A stretch of 64,000 bases of DNA from positions 26,241,798 to 26,305,797 of the forward strand of contig NC_134374.1 in the NCBI RefSeq assembly GCF_035582795.1, in the 5' to 3' direction. The translations under genes and the position numbers were made by a program. This document shows, in pieces, positions 36,191 through 57,000 of this stretch. The stretch comes from Mycteria americana (taxonomy: Eukaryota; Chordata; Aves; Ciconiiformes; Ciconiidae). Under the pieces are notes generated by a model. The model did no database searches. It worked only from the letters and a program-made list of their open reading frames with translations, and was not told the DNA's origin. Within the stretch, counting starts at the first letter, position 1. Every line of letters starts with the position of its first letter.

Positions 36191-39100
36191 CAGACTATTG
36201 TGTTGTGAAATCAGACACAGGGTTTCTGCAGGACTCAGCCTGTTGGTTTCTTTGGGTTTTTTATTGCTATTTTTTTTCCTCTCACCTCTGATAAGTGACG
36301 GCTGCTCTTCCTTGACAGCTCATTGCAGAGGGCAGCGTCCTCACGCGATTCAGCGTTGCTGAACAAGGCATTGTAAGCCAGCATTGGCTCACGGGAGAAT
36401 AAAACTTCATTACAAGGGCCAAACCCATTAATTCAGCCCTTATTACTGGGGCAACGGAAGAAATGCTGGGGGGGGGGCAGGGCCAGGAGTGCTTTTGCTT
36501 TGCTGGCTGGGGAGATTTCCAGTAACCTCCTAAGGAAGGGTTTGCTCCAGCGCAGCGCACCGGCGCAGCCGCCTGCAGCCCTGCCCGCTCCGGCCGTGTC
36601 AGCGCGCTTCCCTCCTGACCGCCGCTACCTGCCCTCTCCGGCAGAATTCGGAGCATCGCTCAGGCGCTCGCCTGAGCTGCAGCGGCGTTTGGTCGTCTGC
36701 TCCTGCCTCGTACCGTCAGCCCGCGACCCCAAAGGACTGTAGTCCCGTTCCAACGTAGCCGCCCGACACGCAGCGTTGCCAACGCGTCTTGGCGACGAGA
36801 TTGCCCTGGCATACCCGCGCGGCACAGAAAGCTCCTCGGGAGGAGCCGAGCGCTGCGGTCATCGTCGGAAAGGTGCGTGCGCTGGGAGTGCTTGGACAGC
36901 AAGCTCGGGGCAGCAGCTGAGGAATACGCTGGAATTTGGGTAGGGATTACTGCTGAGCGCTGGCGGGACAGGGCAGCTTTGTGAACGGCCTTGGATCTTC
37001 AGACCGAGAGCTGAAGCATTGCGCTTGGCGTGATAAACCTGCCCTTGCCCTGCCAGTATCCTGCTTGGGCTTCATCCAGAGTCTGGGGAGATCAGAGGCA
37101 TTTTTCTCCCTACCGCAGCGCAGGCGGCGATGGCTGGAGGGAAGCAGGCGTGTTCGCGCCTCAGTCGGTGAGAGGGCAGAGCCATCTGCCCTGACTTGAG
37201 GGAGAGGCTCGCCTTTGCCGCCGTGGCAGAGGGTGTCTGCTCGTTATCGTCCCAGTGTTAATTCTGGGTGCGCCCTTCGCATCCGAGCCTCCCGGGCGAG
37301 GCTGGGGCTTTTCCCTCCCTCTTCTTCCCCGCTCTGGGAGTGACCCCATCTGCGGAGTTACATCGCAGGGCACGAGGACGGTCTCTGACGCCGACCCAGC
37401 CATGTCCCCGCTTCCCAGGCCTTGCTCTGGATTTAACTGAGGACAGTTCCATTTATTCCTTCAGCATGCTTTGGACAGCCCCTCAGTACTGTTTTCCACT
37501 TGAAGAGCTAACTGATGATAATTTTATGCTGTTTCTCCTTCCTGAGCTAATTTTCTGACTCATTGTGGGTTTTTTCCTGCTTGCTTTTTGTTAATCTAGT
37601 TGGCATTTTGTGGTTTCTTTGTTCATTATGCGATGGGGCTATATAAGGGGATTTGTCTCTGGAATTCAGGTATCCCCTGCACTGTGTTCTCTCTTATCGT
37701 CTTCATCAGCAACTATGCTGAAGGCACTTAGATGCATTTGGCATGAGCTAACGTTAATAAATCTGGGTTGTTAATCACTCAGACATGTCTCTCTTGAATC
37801 TTGCATACTGATTTGTGTGTGCTCAAATAGTTTCCCTGGAGTAGACTTCTGGTAACTCAGTGTTTTAATACTCTGCCCTCCAAATTCACCCTCGGGGTCT
37901 TGCCACCTGGGGCTTTGCCCGCCAGGGACAGATTCAAGTCACCTGCCTGCCGAGGACGGCAGCGCCGCAGCCACCAAAGGCGCAGGGCGACGGCTCGGTC
38001 GGCAGCGCGTGAGCAGGACGAGGGCTCTCCAGAGGGCAGGGGCTTCCCGGGGGACCCTTCTCCCACCCCACGCTCCCGTCCAGCCCTCCGGCCTCGGGGC
38101 TGTCGCGCCGTCGGGCTGCAGGGAGCAAACCGTGCCGCGTCTGCTGCCCGCACGTCTCCGCGGGCTGCCCCGGCCAGGGCAGGTCTCTGCGAGCAAAGCC
38201 TGCGGCAGCCCGCTAGCACGGTCCTGCTGGGCACGGGGAGGAAAACACCCAGCGGGAAGCGGTGGTCCCGTTTTTGGAAGCTCTCCCTTGGTCCTACTGA
38301 TCTTGGACACCGGGCCGCCTCCAACGCCGCTCAGGAAGCCATTCCCACAGGCGAGCGGCGTGTCTGAAGGTAAATTAATGAACGTTTAAGCATCTATTTA
38401 CCTGCTGAGCTGGCTCAGCCCTTGACCTGTTTCAGCAAAAGCAGAATTTCTCAGATTCCCTTCTCCAGACCTTGGCTAGGTAAGCCCTCTGATTGCGGCA
38501 GCAAGCCTTGCGCCTGCAGTTCAGCAGAGATGCAATCTCTTGCCCCTCAGCCACTGTGCCTTGCCCAGGTCAAGCCACATCATAGCTCAGTTTACCTTTT
38601 CTTTAACGTTGTGCATCCTATCGTTTGCCTGAATGCTGCTGAGAGAGTGCCGCTGTGTTAGTCAGGGCATCCTCAAGAGATACGAGAGCCTCGAGGCAGT
38701 GGGCAAAGCGTGCGAGGCTTTGAATCTCATTCAGGCATTGATAATTACCAATCTAGATAGCTAAGCCATTACGAAGATGCAATACAGTCAGCTCTTACAT
38801 CATGCCCATTTAGGGGAGAAAAATTCAGCAATGAAGAGATGCTACGATTGACAGACCCAAGGAAAACCAGCTAGGTTATTTTTCACAGCGAGAGAGAGCT
38901 GACTACATGGATTAGCAGAAGACCAAGGGAGTATGAGGAGAGACCCACTTCTTTCGAATGAGGTCTTTGATTCCTCCAGAAAAAGATTATGAAGCCATTT
39001 TAAGAAAGAAAGGAAGGAAAAAACCCCACCAACCTAAAAAATATTAAAGATGGACTCAACACAAGGTAAAGAGCCTTCAAAGAGGTTTCTGCCTCACCCA

Positions 39101-39586
39101 TAGCCGCTAGACGTGACAGGGGCTCCCAGAACAGCGCTCTCGTTAAAGCCATGATGGGCAGGTACGACTCCAAGGTTTGCTTGCTGCTTCCCAGAAATCT
39201 GGCTGCTTCTGAGGAAACCAGCAGCCGGTCCGCACCAGCATCCTTGGACAAACATCTCAAGAAACCACTGAAAATTTCTATCTATCCATCTTGCACTGTA
39301 AAACAGCCCTGGGGATGGGATTTAATTCCCGGCTTGGCCTGTACCCCAGAATTTGCCAACAGCGAGGCAGATTTCATTTCAGCATCACAGCAAGAGCCAT
39401 AGCTTAATATTTCTCATGGAAGATACCGTGTTAGTGTTGTTGCTATGGTTATTTCATAGAAGCCCAAGTTATAATATGTACATTGAAAGAAAAACATAGA
39501 AGTATCTCTTTAGAACTGGTGTGAGTTTTGTGTGCACAGTGCATCATACAGCAGCCTATGGAAAGGCACACTGAGAACAACATGCT

Positions 39587-39657
39587 GGGCACGGGGCTGG
39601 CACGGGGCTGGCACGGGGCTGGGCACGGGGCTGGCACGGGGCTGGCACGGGGCTGGC
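39587..39657. repeat. 11-bp minisatellite (CACGGGGCTGG)n
   Basis: About six copies of cacggggctgg, one of them with an extra g. The array is short, recent-looking and intergenic. Confidence 0.9.
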
Positions 39658-41439
39658 AGTCCATGCCAGCGCTGCCACTCGGGTGTGGGGTCACGCACAG
39701 CTCCCCGAGCTGTTACCGAGAGCTTTGGGGGGGCAGGATGCGATTTTCCATCTCCTGTTGTTTCTTTGTGAAATGTTTGCTTTGCGGGTGTTACTCAAAG
39801 AGCCCTGGAAAGTTTTGTCCGGGGCAATACAACATAGCAAATAAAGAATACGCTCATCCAGAATGAAATTCTAGGTGAGTGGTTTTGTTAAACTCTGCGT
39901 GGTTTTCGGGTGACACCAGTGGTGTTTTTCATGAGTATCTGTCTGGATGAGTTGAGTAACTGTGAACAGCGAATGAGCCCATGAACCACAGCTAACCAAG
40001 CTCTGCGTCTGCCTCATTACCTGAGGGCGGCTGCTATCACAGTTCTCGTAGCAGGACTCTACAGCACGAGGGAGATGGGTACTCTTCCTTCTTACTTAGT
40101 ACTTGGCATGAATCCTGTTACCTACAGGCAAATAGTGAGTTTAAACCTTGTTTTCTGAAGGGGCCCTGCAAGAGCACTTCGGGGAAGTTCAATAGCCCAG
40201 ATCACGTCCTCCGGATCCAGGGCAAGCGCCAAGGGAGGGTCTCGGTGCCGCGGGGCTGTCCCCTCCTGCCTCCAGGCCAGGTCCTGGCTGACTCCGCACT
40301 TTACCCAACCATTGCTGAACTCTCTTTTCTGCTGATTTTCATCCCTGTTCTGGACTCTGAGGAGGGGGGGAGGCTTTTTCCAGTTAGTCCTTTTAAAGTA
40401 GAACCTCCCAGGACTTTTTTCCTTCCTGTGCCCATACGACACGGCACCTCCCAGCCTTTTTGTGGCCATCTCCCGGTTTGCCCCAAGGCTGCCATTGCTC
40501 ACATGTCCACTCTCAAAGGAAACCTTCCAGCTCCTGGGAGAAGCCCGTCCACTGTACCTTATCACTGCGTCTCATTTACATCCTCAGCTCGTGCTAAAAA
40601 CGGGTGCTACAGCAACCAAAGGCTGAAGGATGCTGGTTTTTGCAATCTTTGGGAAAAAGTCTCTTAAACTTCTGAAGATATTTGAGTGGAAACGGGCTGC
40701 TACATTTCCGTAGTGGAAACCGAAAACTCCATACTGACATCCACCTTTCCACAGGGAAGAATTAATATTTTAATAAAGTGGAATACATGGTGGTTTGAGG
40801 GCCGTTCACTAAAAGTTGATGAGGAGTGAGGAACCGTATAAAGGCAAATGGCGGCTTCTCTTAATAATTAAATGAGGTGATGCTCGTTAATTAGAGATGC
40901 TTTTAACATTTTGAAAAACTCACAACTATGTTTTCCAACTGAAAATGGACCCTGCTTTACACAGAGAGAGGGCAGCGCCTGCGCCCAGCAGCAGGCTCCT
41001 TAAATTCCCATATTCAAATAATTGCTAGTTTCCAAGTGAAGTGCCTCAGGGACCGTGTATTCATCCACTTCTGCTGCCGCTCCTGACGCTCTGCTCTCTT
41101 CTCCTCGTGCAGACGTTGCAATGTACACCTGAGGTGCAGGGACGCGTCCGAGTGGGGTCAAGTGCCTGGAAGCGAGTACCTCCCCTCCTGTCTCTCCTGT
41201 TCCTTCTCACTGCACAAACGGGGGAAAAAAATCAGTCCTTAGTTCCCCTCCTTTGGTCTGTCTTATCCTCCCCCGGGAAGGTGGTGGGAGCACGTCCTCA
41301 TCCTCGCCAGCGACCCGGTCCCCCCCGCCTCCTCCCCAGGCAGAAGCTCAGTCCAGGCTATGGCCAGGGTAGACCAGGAGCATCCCTGACCCCGAGCAGC
41401 CTCGACTGCCTTTAAACTACTGAAAACCATCCCCTGGTT

Positions 41440-41612
41440 TTCACCAACTAGACAAACCCGAAGTCCTCAGCTGCTCCTCACGGGACATTCCTTCCAGCCC
41501 TTCACCAGCTTTGTTGCCCTCCTCTGGACGCGTTCAAGGACCTTCACATCCTGCTCAGATGGTGGGCCCCAGCACTGCACGCAGTACTCAAGGTGAAGCC
41601 GCACCAGCGCTG
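41440..41612 (-). mobile_element. CR1 LINE fragment (old, 5'-truncated)
   Basis: The + strand reads like the reverse complement of the CR1 3' region: cctcagctgctcctcacggg, then ccagcccttcaccagctttg, ttgccctcctctggacgcg, and gcagtactcaaggtg followed by gcaccagcgctgaatg. These phrases are typical of avian CR1 elements. The copy lacks the terminal octamer repeats and has many substitutions, so it is old and inactive. Confidence 0.85.
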
Positions 41613-41819
41613 AATGCTTTTTATCCAAAGCAGTTTGTTTGGGGTTTTTTGCTATGAGTACAGTGTTTCCCTATGAATTTCAGGTCTGAGGACCAGAGAG
41701 GAACCACCCCGGCTGGTCCGTACCAGAGCCCCTCCACCACCATTGCAGCAGGTACCGGTCGCCAGCACCGAGTTCTGAAGGAGCACCCAGGAACTCTTGG
41801 GGCTCAAAACACGCATAGC

Positions 41820-41825
41820 TTTATT
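41820..41825 (-). terminator. Poly(A) signal candidate for the GPR83-like gene
   Basis: TTTATT on the + strand, which is AATAAA on the - strand. It is followed on the - strand by gctatgcgtgttttgag, a fair GT-rich element at the expected distance. It would give a 3' UTR of about 1.36 kb. A nearer AATAAA (42,417-42,422) lacks a good GT-rich element. Confidence 0.35.
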
Positions 41826-42224
41826 CCTGCAAAAGACTTGTGACTACTCAACGGAAGTCTGGACGCATAAGTAAGTAATAAATATTTTCCCGTCTTTTGT
41901 CCGTCTTCTCCAAGTCAGAGAAGTGCCTTGCTCAAGCTCAACCCGGGAAGCCGAGAGGAGAAGCCTGGCCCTCTGGTCTGGGTGCACTTTTGAAGAGGGA
42001 TGCTATGACGGAGAAAGGCCATCGCTGGCCGGGCCAGGAGGTCCTTCCAGTTCCTGCTCCCCAGTGCCAGCCACTGCTCCACACTGCTGGCGAAATCACG
42101 TAGCAATTCTGGTTTCCTTCTGCCTTTAATGTCTCTTTTCCCTGTCTTTTTCTCTTTTCTCTCCCTCTCATGTACTAAGTCTTTCCTTTGTTCTGGATCC
42201 TTTTTTTCACCTGCCTCCCAAGCG

Positions 42225-42455
42225 TAGCTAAATTAAACTGTATTTTTTCCAGGACTGTAAACAAAACCCTCCCTCTTAGTCAGAGTCAATTCCGTTGTTT
42301 AAATGGAACTCTTTTACAGCAATTAGTAATTATGCAGAATGATTTCATTCTTCAGTTCATGAATGCTACAGCCCTGATGAAATATTTTGTGGCCTTTTGT
42401 TTAGTGCCAGCGTAGGTTTATTTCCTGAATTAATGCATTTATAATAAAAACAAGA
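42225..42455. promoter_or_regulatory. AT-rich unique element near the 3' end of the GPR83-like gene
   Basis: Contains cagcaattagtaattatgca and cctgaattaatgcatttat, with several TAAT cores. It lies 0.7-1 kb beyond the stop codon and could be conserved 3' UTR or an enhancer. Confidence 0.22.
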
Positions 42456-43180
42456 AGAAATTCTCAACGGACTAAATTTGCCCGGCTGAGTGCCGTCTGA
42501 GGCTGCTGCCGCCGATGCCCGGCGCGCATTCCCGCTCCCCTCTGGGCCGGGCTGGTTCCAGCTGCTGGCTCTGCAGCTCCAGAGGCGGCAGAGGGAGGGC
42601 TGGGACAGAGCCGGGGAGAAGGAGCGAGGGCGGGAGGAGCAGCGCCGTCTGAAGGGGGAACTGCCGTTGACGACCCTTACCTCTGCGGGGAGGCTTTGGT
42701 ATAAATTATCTGGTGAAACTCCGTATGGATGGAGTCAACCTGGACGTCCAAGTCCTTCCTTCAAACACGTGTCAGAATGGGTCCCTTCCTGTTGCTCTGC
42801 AAAGCCCCGTCGGTGTCGTGGCACGTGTTGGGAGCGCTGAGACGGGCCAGCGACTCGGGACAGCACGAGCCATGATGGAAACCCGGGACCCACTCCCTCT
42901 GCTAGTAATAAGATGGGAAACCCTGCAAGCACACCACCCTGACCGTGGACCTCCATGTCCCCCGCACGCAACCTGCTCCTTGGGCCAGCTGCGGCTGTGG
43001 GCTCACAGCGAGGGTGCTCGAGAGGCCGTGCGCCCGCTGCACCCCGCAAAGGGGTGCTGCTGTGATACAGTCAAAAGTCAGTGGTAAAACAGCAGAGCGG
43101 CGACGCTGATTCCTGAGGAGAAACGGGGAGATGCCCTTTGATGTCCACCGAATCCAGGCAACTCACCTCAGCCCTTCGGC

Positions 43181-51221
<8,041 letters not shown>

Positions 51222-52518
51222 TTAGCCTGAGTCTTCACCCCGCTCGAGGCCACTGGGATGACGGCTCCAGCTGACACAGCAAGTGGTCCATCACCTTCAG
51301 CCTCCTGGCTCTCTGGGAAGCTGGTGAAGATGCAGCTGCCGTTACAACACCACCTTAAACCGGAACGCCGGAGGGGGCCTCGAAGGTGCGATGGGTTCCC
51401 CCGGGGCAGAGGCGGCACCGGGGAGCGGTTGGAAAGGGGCTGGTTTGGGACCGCACGCTCTCAACCCCTTCATTTATCCATAAGAGCAATAGCTCCACAG
51501 GCGGGCTGGAAAGAAGAACTAGTTATTACATGTAGCAAACGTAGGAAAACCTCAGGTGGGGTTTGAAGTTGTTTTAATCCCACGTCAGCTTTTTCTTCTT
51601 TGTTCTCACCTGAGTCCATTTTTCCTCCAAGTTCCACAGAAGGCTGCGCTGTTGGTGCTTTCATCCTCTACTTCAAAACACCCGGTTCTTTTCTGTGGAA
51701 ATGTAAAGGCAGAGCCATTTGAGGGATCATTTTTAAGAGCAGAGGTAGCTTTTGTCTGCACCTAACCCCAGCAATTATCCTAAAGCGATTCAGAACCTGG
51801 AAATCCCATCAGAAGATGACTTTATTCTATATCATATTTTCTCCTCCAAACAACAACTGAATTCTGCTTCCAGTGTTTCGGTTCCAGCGAGAAAACGGTC
51901 TTTTCAGCAAAAGGCGAGGCTTAGCAGTAGAGGCATGCAACGCACAGAGGAGCCACTTACACCGCATACAAACAAACCGACGCCCAGCGCTAGACACACA
52001 AGAACAATTCCCTAGAGACAAAAATCTCTGCTTCCTCACCTTTACTGACACCCATTTTTAGATATTTCTGGTGATTTCAGATTGCATTGAGCTATTGATC
52101 TTAGGTGGAACCTATTAACTGTGCACTCCGGTATTTACAGACACGCTACATACAGGAGGAGAAAGTCATTTAGGAGCTCTGTCGGGTTCTCCGAGAGGGT
52201 GGCTGGTTTGTTTGGTACACGCCATTCCCATCAAGCCCCGTGGCTGTGCGCACAAATCAATGGCCCTCACACGGTGCGAGGGATTAATAAGCAGAGCTTC
52301 CAGAGTGCTAAAAGGCTCCCTGGTACCTTGCCACGCAGCAGACGGGCAGGCCGCCCGGGGCAGCCGGCTCGCTGCGCGGCAGGCGGTGGCCTGAAGCAGA
52401 GCCCCAGCAGACCCCAAACCCACGCACGGCCCAGTCACGGGGGCGGCCGCGGCTGCAGCCACCACCCAGCAGGAGTCGGGGATCAACCGTTTTCTGTCGG
52501 AAGTAAGGCGCGGGGGAC

Positions 52519-52537
52519 TGCGTGCGTGCGTGCGTGT
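52519..52537. repeat. (GTGC)n short microsatellite
   Basis: Four to five tgcg units upstream of the GPR83-like start codon. Confidence 0.75.
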
Positions 52538-53967
52538 CGGTAGCCGTGCTTTCCCATAATACAATCTGCTTCGGCTTGCCTGCTTACCCTGGGGGGTGTC
52601 GGGAACACCGGAGGACCTACGAGAGGATGCCTCTCAAAAGCAAGTGATGTTAAAGCAACTTGGTGGGGCGGAAGGAGGGAGGAATCATCCAGGAGACGGA
52701 GAGAAGAACAAATCTTGAAAAGAGCCTGTGGCTGTTTCCTGGGCAAATTTACGAGTGCAAGAAGCCTGGGTAGGACAGAGAGCATGGCAAACGCCCGCGG
52801 ATTCTGCTAGAGCAAAGCAGCTGTAATGCAGCAGGCAATTCAGCTCCTTGTTGTTCTCCCAGTGCTGCTGGTATTGGGAGCATCAGGACCAGCCCTAGAC
52901 CAGGTCCCAGTCTGCCTCTCACAAGACACGAGCCTGGGGAGCTGCCCTGAGACAGGGAGCAGAGCTGAAACCGGGGAAAGGGATCATTCGCCCTGTTTGA
53001 AAAAGGCGGTGGGCACAGGGGACTCATCGCAGCGAAACGTCTCTGAGACTAGGAGCTTGGCACGAGCCAGAGAGGACTTAGCGCTTACACAGGTAATGAC
53101 AGAATCCAGGACTACATCCCTCTGGGCTTCTGGGGCGGGAGAGCAGACGGGCGCCGAGGGCCTCAAGAGACCCGCGAGGTTTATCCCACGGCTGGGTAAG
53201 GCGCGCAGGACTGCACGCCTCTGCTGCCCGCTGTGGTCTAACCGAGGCTGTCATTCCTCACGGTGCAGGCAGCTCTCGGCGGGCAGCGGGAGGGAGCTGC
53301 GCTGAGCTGTAAGGGCAATGCCGCGGGTGCGTAACAACGAAACCTGATTTTAGTCAGCTCCAGCTGAACCACTTTGATCTTTGAATGAGCACGGCTGGGA
53401 TATTCATGCTACGCTGAAATGCCATCACTGCGCTTGAGAGCGGATGCTGTGGTGTGACAGATGAAGCCACCCATTGCCTTCCCTGCATCAATTTACTTTA
53501 GGTCTCATGTGGCAACTTGTCTTTGCTGCCATGAGATGAGGCTGAGTTTCAAGAAACTGCTATAATGCATGGCTCAAATCAGATTTGCAGTCCGTATGCT
53601 TCAGACTGGTGGATAGCAAGAAGAATCCTTGTACAGATTATTCAGTTTAAAAAAGCCAAACAGGTTTTATGAAGTGCCTGTGTGTTTGAGAAGCCCATTT
53701 CTCAAGGACTACCTGCGGGACCTGCACTCTGGAGTAGCTCACGGTGATCGGGGAACCATGGCTTAAACCTGGATGATGACTGGGGACACCTCTCCTTACT
53801 ACGTATAGCCATTTCTCTTATGCCTACGTCCAGGTCCCTGTACAACCAAATCAAAAAGCTGACCCATCTGAAAATTAAATAAGTGTTTTCAGCTGGATCG
53901 GTTCCCTGACCTGACCCAGGGCATGGCTGAACCTTGTTCTTTCCAGGGAAGGCTCTAGGAACAAGTC

Positions 53968-54175
53968 ATGGAATCACAGAATATCTCGAGTTGGAAGGGG
54001 CCCGTAAGAATCATCGAGCCCGAGCCCCTGCTCCTCGCAGGACTACCCAACACCAAACGACGTGACTAAGAGCATCATCCAGACACCCCCTGAACGCTGT
54101 CAGAACTCTGCCAGAGCTTGTCAAGCTCGGTGCCCCGACCACTTCCCTGGGGAGCCCAAGGAGAACGGAAGAGCT
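53968..54175 (-). mobile_element. CR1 LINE 3' fragment
   Basis: The + strand is the reverse complement of a CR1 3' end: atggaatcacagaatatctc, gagttggaaggggcccg, agaatcatcgagcccgag, gaacgctgtcagaactctgc, then gaccacttccctggggagcc. The start matches the terminal CR1 tandem (agaatcac), so the 3' end of the element is present and the rest is 5'-truncated. It lies between the receptor gene and its presumed CpG-island promoter. Confidence 0.92.
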
Positions 54176-54699
54176 TAAGGTGATGCAGCTGTAACCTCAT
54201 TTTCTAACCCGGAATTTCTCCTCGGATCTTTCTGTACCCAGTAAAACTTTACTTTCAGCAAGTGTTGAAGCTCTCGGCATTGGCTGCTGCCTCGGACAAG
54301 ACCAGAGGTGCAGCAGCGAGGACTCTCCTGTTCTCCTGAGAAAGGGTGTGTTTAAACGCAGGTTTTCCTGATGAGTTGAACTACTATGGTTTCATGCAAT
54401 AAGAGAGTTCGGCTTTCAGTTTTTATAACTCGATACAATCTGAAAGCCAGAGAGGAAGAGCCTACCGCAGCACAACTCCTCCCAGCTCTTCCAGCAGCTG
54501 CTTCAAACAGGCGGCCGAAAACTCCCACCTGCTCCAGCGACAATTTCTTCCTGATGCAGAAGCGCTAACCTCGGCGCTAACGCCTTTGAAGCCATCTTCC
54601 CGACAACAGCCGGCCACGCCGCCTCACCCCTGGGCAGAACCCGCGCCTCGCTCCCCGAGCCCGACAGCCCCCTACCGCGAGCACGTCCGTCGCGAGCAC

Positions 54700-55550
54700 A
54701 AGTCACCCCAGGTTCCCCGCAAGGCCCGAGGAGAAAGCACCCCCATCACTTACCCCCGCCATCCGCCCTTCGCATCCCCCTCTCCCCGCTCCCGCGGGCG
54801 GCGGCGGCTCCGCCGGGTCCCGGTACCCAGCCCCTCCCCAGCCGCCCCCCGCCCGCCCCGCCCCGCCCCGCCCCGCCGCCCCCACGCCCCGCCCCTCGCC
54901 GCACGTGCAGCCGGGCGGGGGCGGAGCCGCCAATGCGGGGGCGGGGCGGGGCTCGGGGGGGGTCACTACTCCATTCATAAAAAGCACCGGGCGCGCCCGC
55001 GGCGCCCCCCCCCCCCGCTGCTCCCCCGGCTCCCCCCGCTCTGCTCCCCCCGCCGCCGGCCGCGGCTTCCTTGGGGAAGGGGCGGGAGCGGGGCGGCTGC
55101 CGGGCCCCCGGGCCGGGGCCCTGCCCTGCGGAGCAGGCGGGGAGGGGCTCCCACTCGCGGCCCGGCGCAGCGCGGGGAGAGGCGGCGGCCGCCCGTGTTC
55201 TCCCGGCAGAGCTGGCTCCAGGCCGGCACCAGCCGCCCCCGGTGGAGCCGGGCCGCCGCGCTGGGCCCCTCGGCCCGGGCCGAGGCTCTGCCGGGGAGCA
55301 GAGCGCGGGGAGAGGCGGCGGCCGCCCGTGTTCTCCCGGCAGAGCTGGCTCCAGGCCGGCACCAGCCGCCCCCGGTGGAGCCGGGCCGCCGCGCTGGGCC
55401 CCTCGGCCCGGGCCGAGGCTCTGCCGGGGAGCAGAGCCCCGGGAGGGCGGTTTGTCCCCGGGCGCGCAGGCGGCGGCCGGGGGGCAGCAGCCCGGCTTAG
55501 CGATGCCTTCGGGGCGTGCGTCTGTGCGCAGGCTTGCGCAGACTTCCCAG
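54700..55550. promoter_or_regulatory. CpG island upstream of the GPR83-like gene
   Basis: About 850 bp of CpG-dense DNA with GC boxes (a run of ccccgcc units near 54,855-54,885 and gggcggggcggggc near 54,940), a CCAAT at about 54,930 and a TATA-like cataaaaag at about 54,976 on the + strand. On the - strand a strong donor (gggg|gtaagtg) lies at 54,754/54,753, which could splice a non-coding exon to the receptor's start-codon exon 3.5 kb away. The direction is therefore unclear. A bidirectional promoter is possible. Long frames inside the island follow from GC content. Confidence 0.55.
55169..55437. repeat. Perfect 133-bp tandem duplication
   Basis: Positions 55,169-55,301 are repeated as 55,302-55,434, and the identity runs on 3 bases further. 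By eye the two copies have no mismatch. The unit begins agcgcggggagaggcggcgg. It sits inside the CpG island. Confidence 0.92.
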
Positions 55551-56834
55551 GCGCGAGAAGAGAGGTCCGGCCGAAGACAGGAGTTTGCAGCACAGAGAAC
55601 TCTCTAGGCATCGTAACTCCCGCGCTCCTCCGTGGCATTCTAGCAGAGCAAAGAGCTGCTTACAAGTTTCATGTTATTCTTTCATTTTAAAAGTGTAAGA
55701 AACAGCAGGTAGGATGCTCGATACACGTAGTGAAAATTGTCGCTGTTCCTTTTTGAGGACGAGCTGTTCCTAAGTTCTTGTGTAAAAGGAACAAGATTCT
55801 TTTCTTCTTCTAAGGGATTTGGCTGTTCTCAAGTGTCATTAACAGGAGCTAGAATAATATATCATTTTTTTCTTCCGTGTGGGTTGCCAGAACACATACA
55901 CGCTGATGCTGAGGATGAAAGTCTGATCTCCTCCCCGCATTAATTCCCAGACCAGCTGGTATGGAAAGTTAGTGCCTGTGCCACCTTTCTGAAAGGGGAT
56001 TGTTGAAAAGCCTGATTCGAAGCCCAGCGAGCTCAATGGAGATCTTTGTGCTGACTTCTCCGGGCGCCGGATCAAGTCCCGGGGCAGGGACGGGCCGAGC
56101 TGCGGTGCCTGCAGCCGCCCGGCAAGGATGTGGCAACTGCCGAAGAGCAGGGTCCGCCACGGCCGCCGTGCCGCGGGCAAGAAACCGGGCTGGTGGGCCG
56201 GGAAGGTGGGCCGGGCTGGTGGGCCTTCGCTGCCTTTTCTAGTGTGGAGCATCTGTGTGTGCAGAGGTGCTGGCAATGTAATCAACAGAAACATTTTTAA
56301 AAAGCCTCACAAAACTCTCCACGCCCAAATTTCTGAAATGAGGCTCTTAGTGGATTTTCAGCACTGACGGGTTGTTCTCAGATAAGTGTTTTTCCCATGT
56401 CTGGATTCCTCTTGACAGATGCTGACACAGAAATGTGGAAAAAAAAAAAAGTTTAGGTTTCAGACAAAGGTTTTAGATGACATGTTTGTAAACTAGATAT
56501 TGTCATCTTTCTCATTTTGCATGCTGTGTTTGTCACTCACACCTTATTTAAAAAAAAGGAGGGTTTTGTTTTCTGCCCGCTTCCAGTCACCTCTGTCACC
56601 TCCTGATCCTGCCCGTGGCTCCTTTCCCACTGTCCCTTTCTTGCCTGGCACCGCTACGGCCACGTCACGCCAAGCTGACGGCTGGCTCCCGGGCCACGTG
56701 TCATCGGCAGGGGAGCAGCTACGGGACGGGGAACGCACGGGAGGGACGTGGGACACCCAGAACACGCCTCCTGCTAGATTCAGAATTGTGTTTACGGGTA
56801 AAAGGTGACACACTGATGTGTGGAGCCAATAATT

Positions 56835-57000
56835 CAAATTAGTGTGAGTCTAAGGTTTTAACAGTCCAGTCCAATTCAACAAGCAGCTGTTGGCAGTCCC
56901 GTTTGTTACAATAATAACACTGTTATTTTCTAAATTATCTAATTATTGCTAATTCCAATTAACAATGCATTTGAAATTGTTATACACAAGCTTCCTAGCA
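56835..57000. promoter_or_regulatory. Candidate conserved non-coding element
   Basis: AT-rich unique sequence with ttctaaattatctaattatt, gctaattccaattaac and gaaattgttatacac, plus a caagcagctgttgg E-box. Dense TAAT and ATTA cores suggest an enhancer. Confidence 0.25.

Larger units (their letters stand above)
26146..41790. other. Intergenic region between EDA2R and the GPR83-like gene
   Basis: I find no supported gene here. GC-rich patches with chance open frames lie at about 29.5-29.7, 31.3-31.7, 32.1-32.4, 36.5-36.8 and 37.9-38.3 kb. Between them are AT-rich stretches with many homeodomain-like TAAT cores, some of which are listed separately. One CR1 fragment and several simple repeats are present. 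Confidence 0.55.

Noticed and set aside
37780..37795. p53 half-site-like agacatgtct
   Set aside because: A single half-site far from EDA2R with no second half nearby. Chance occurrence is likely.
54586..55690. Open frames of about 260-310 codons in the right CpG island
   Set aside because: Same GC effect. The apparent internal protein repeat comes from the 133-bp DNA duplication, which is not a multiple of 3 and shifts the frame.
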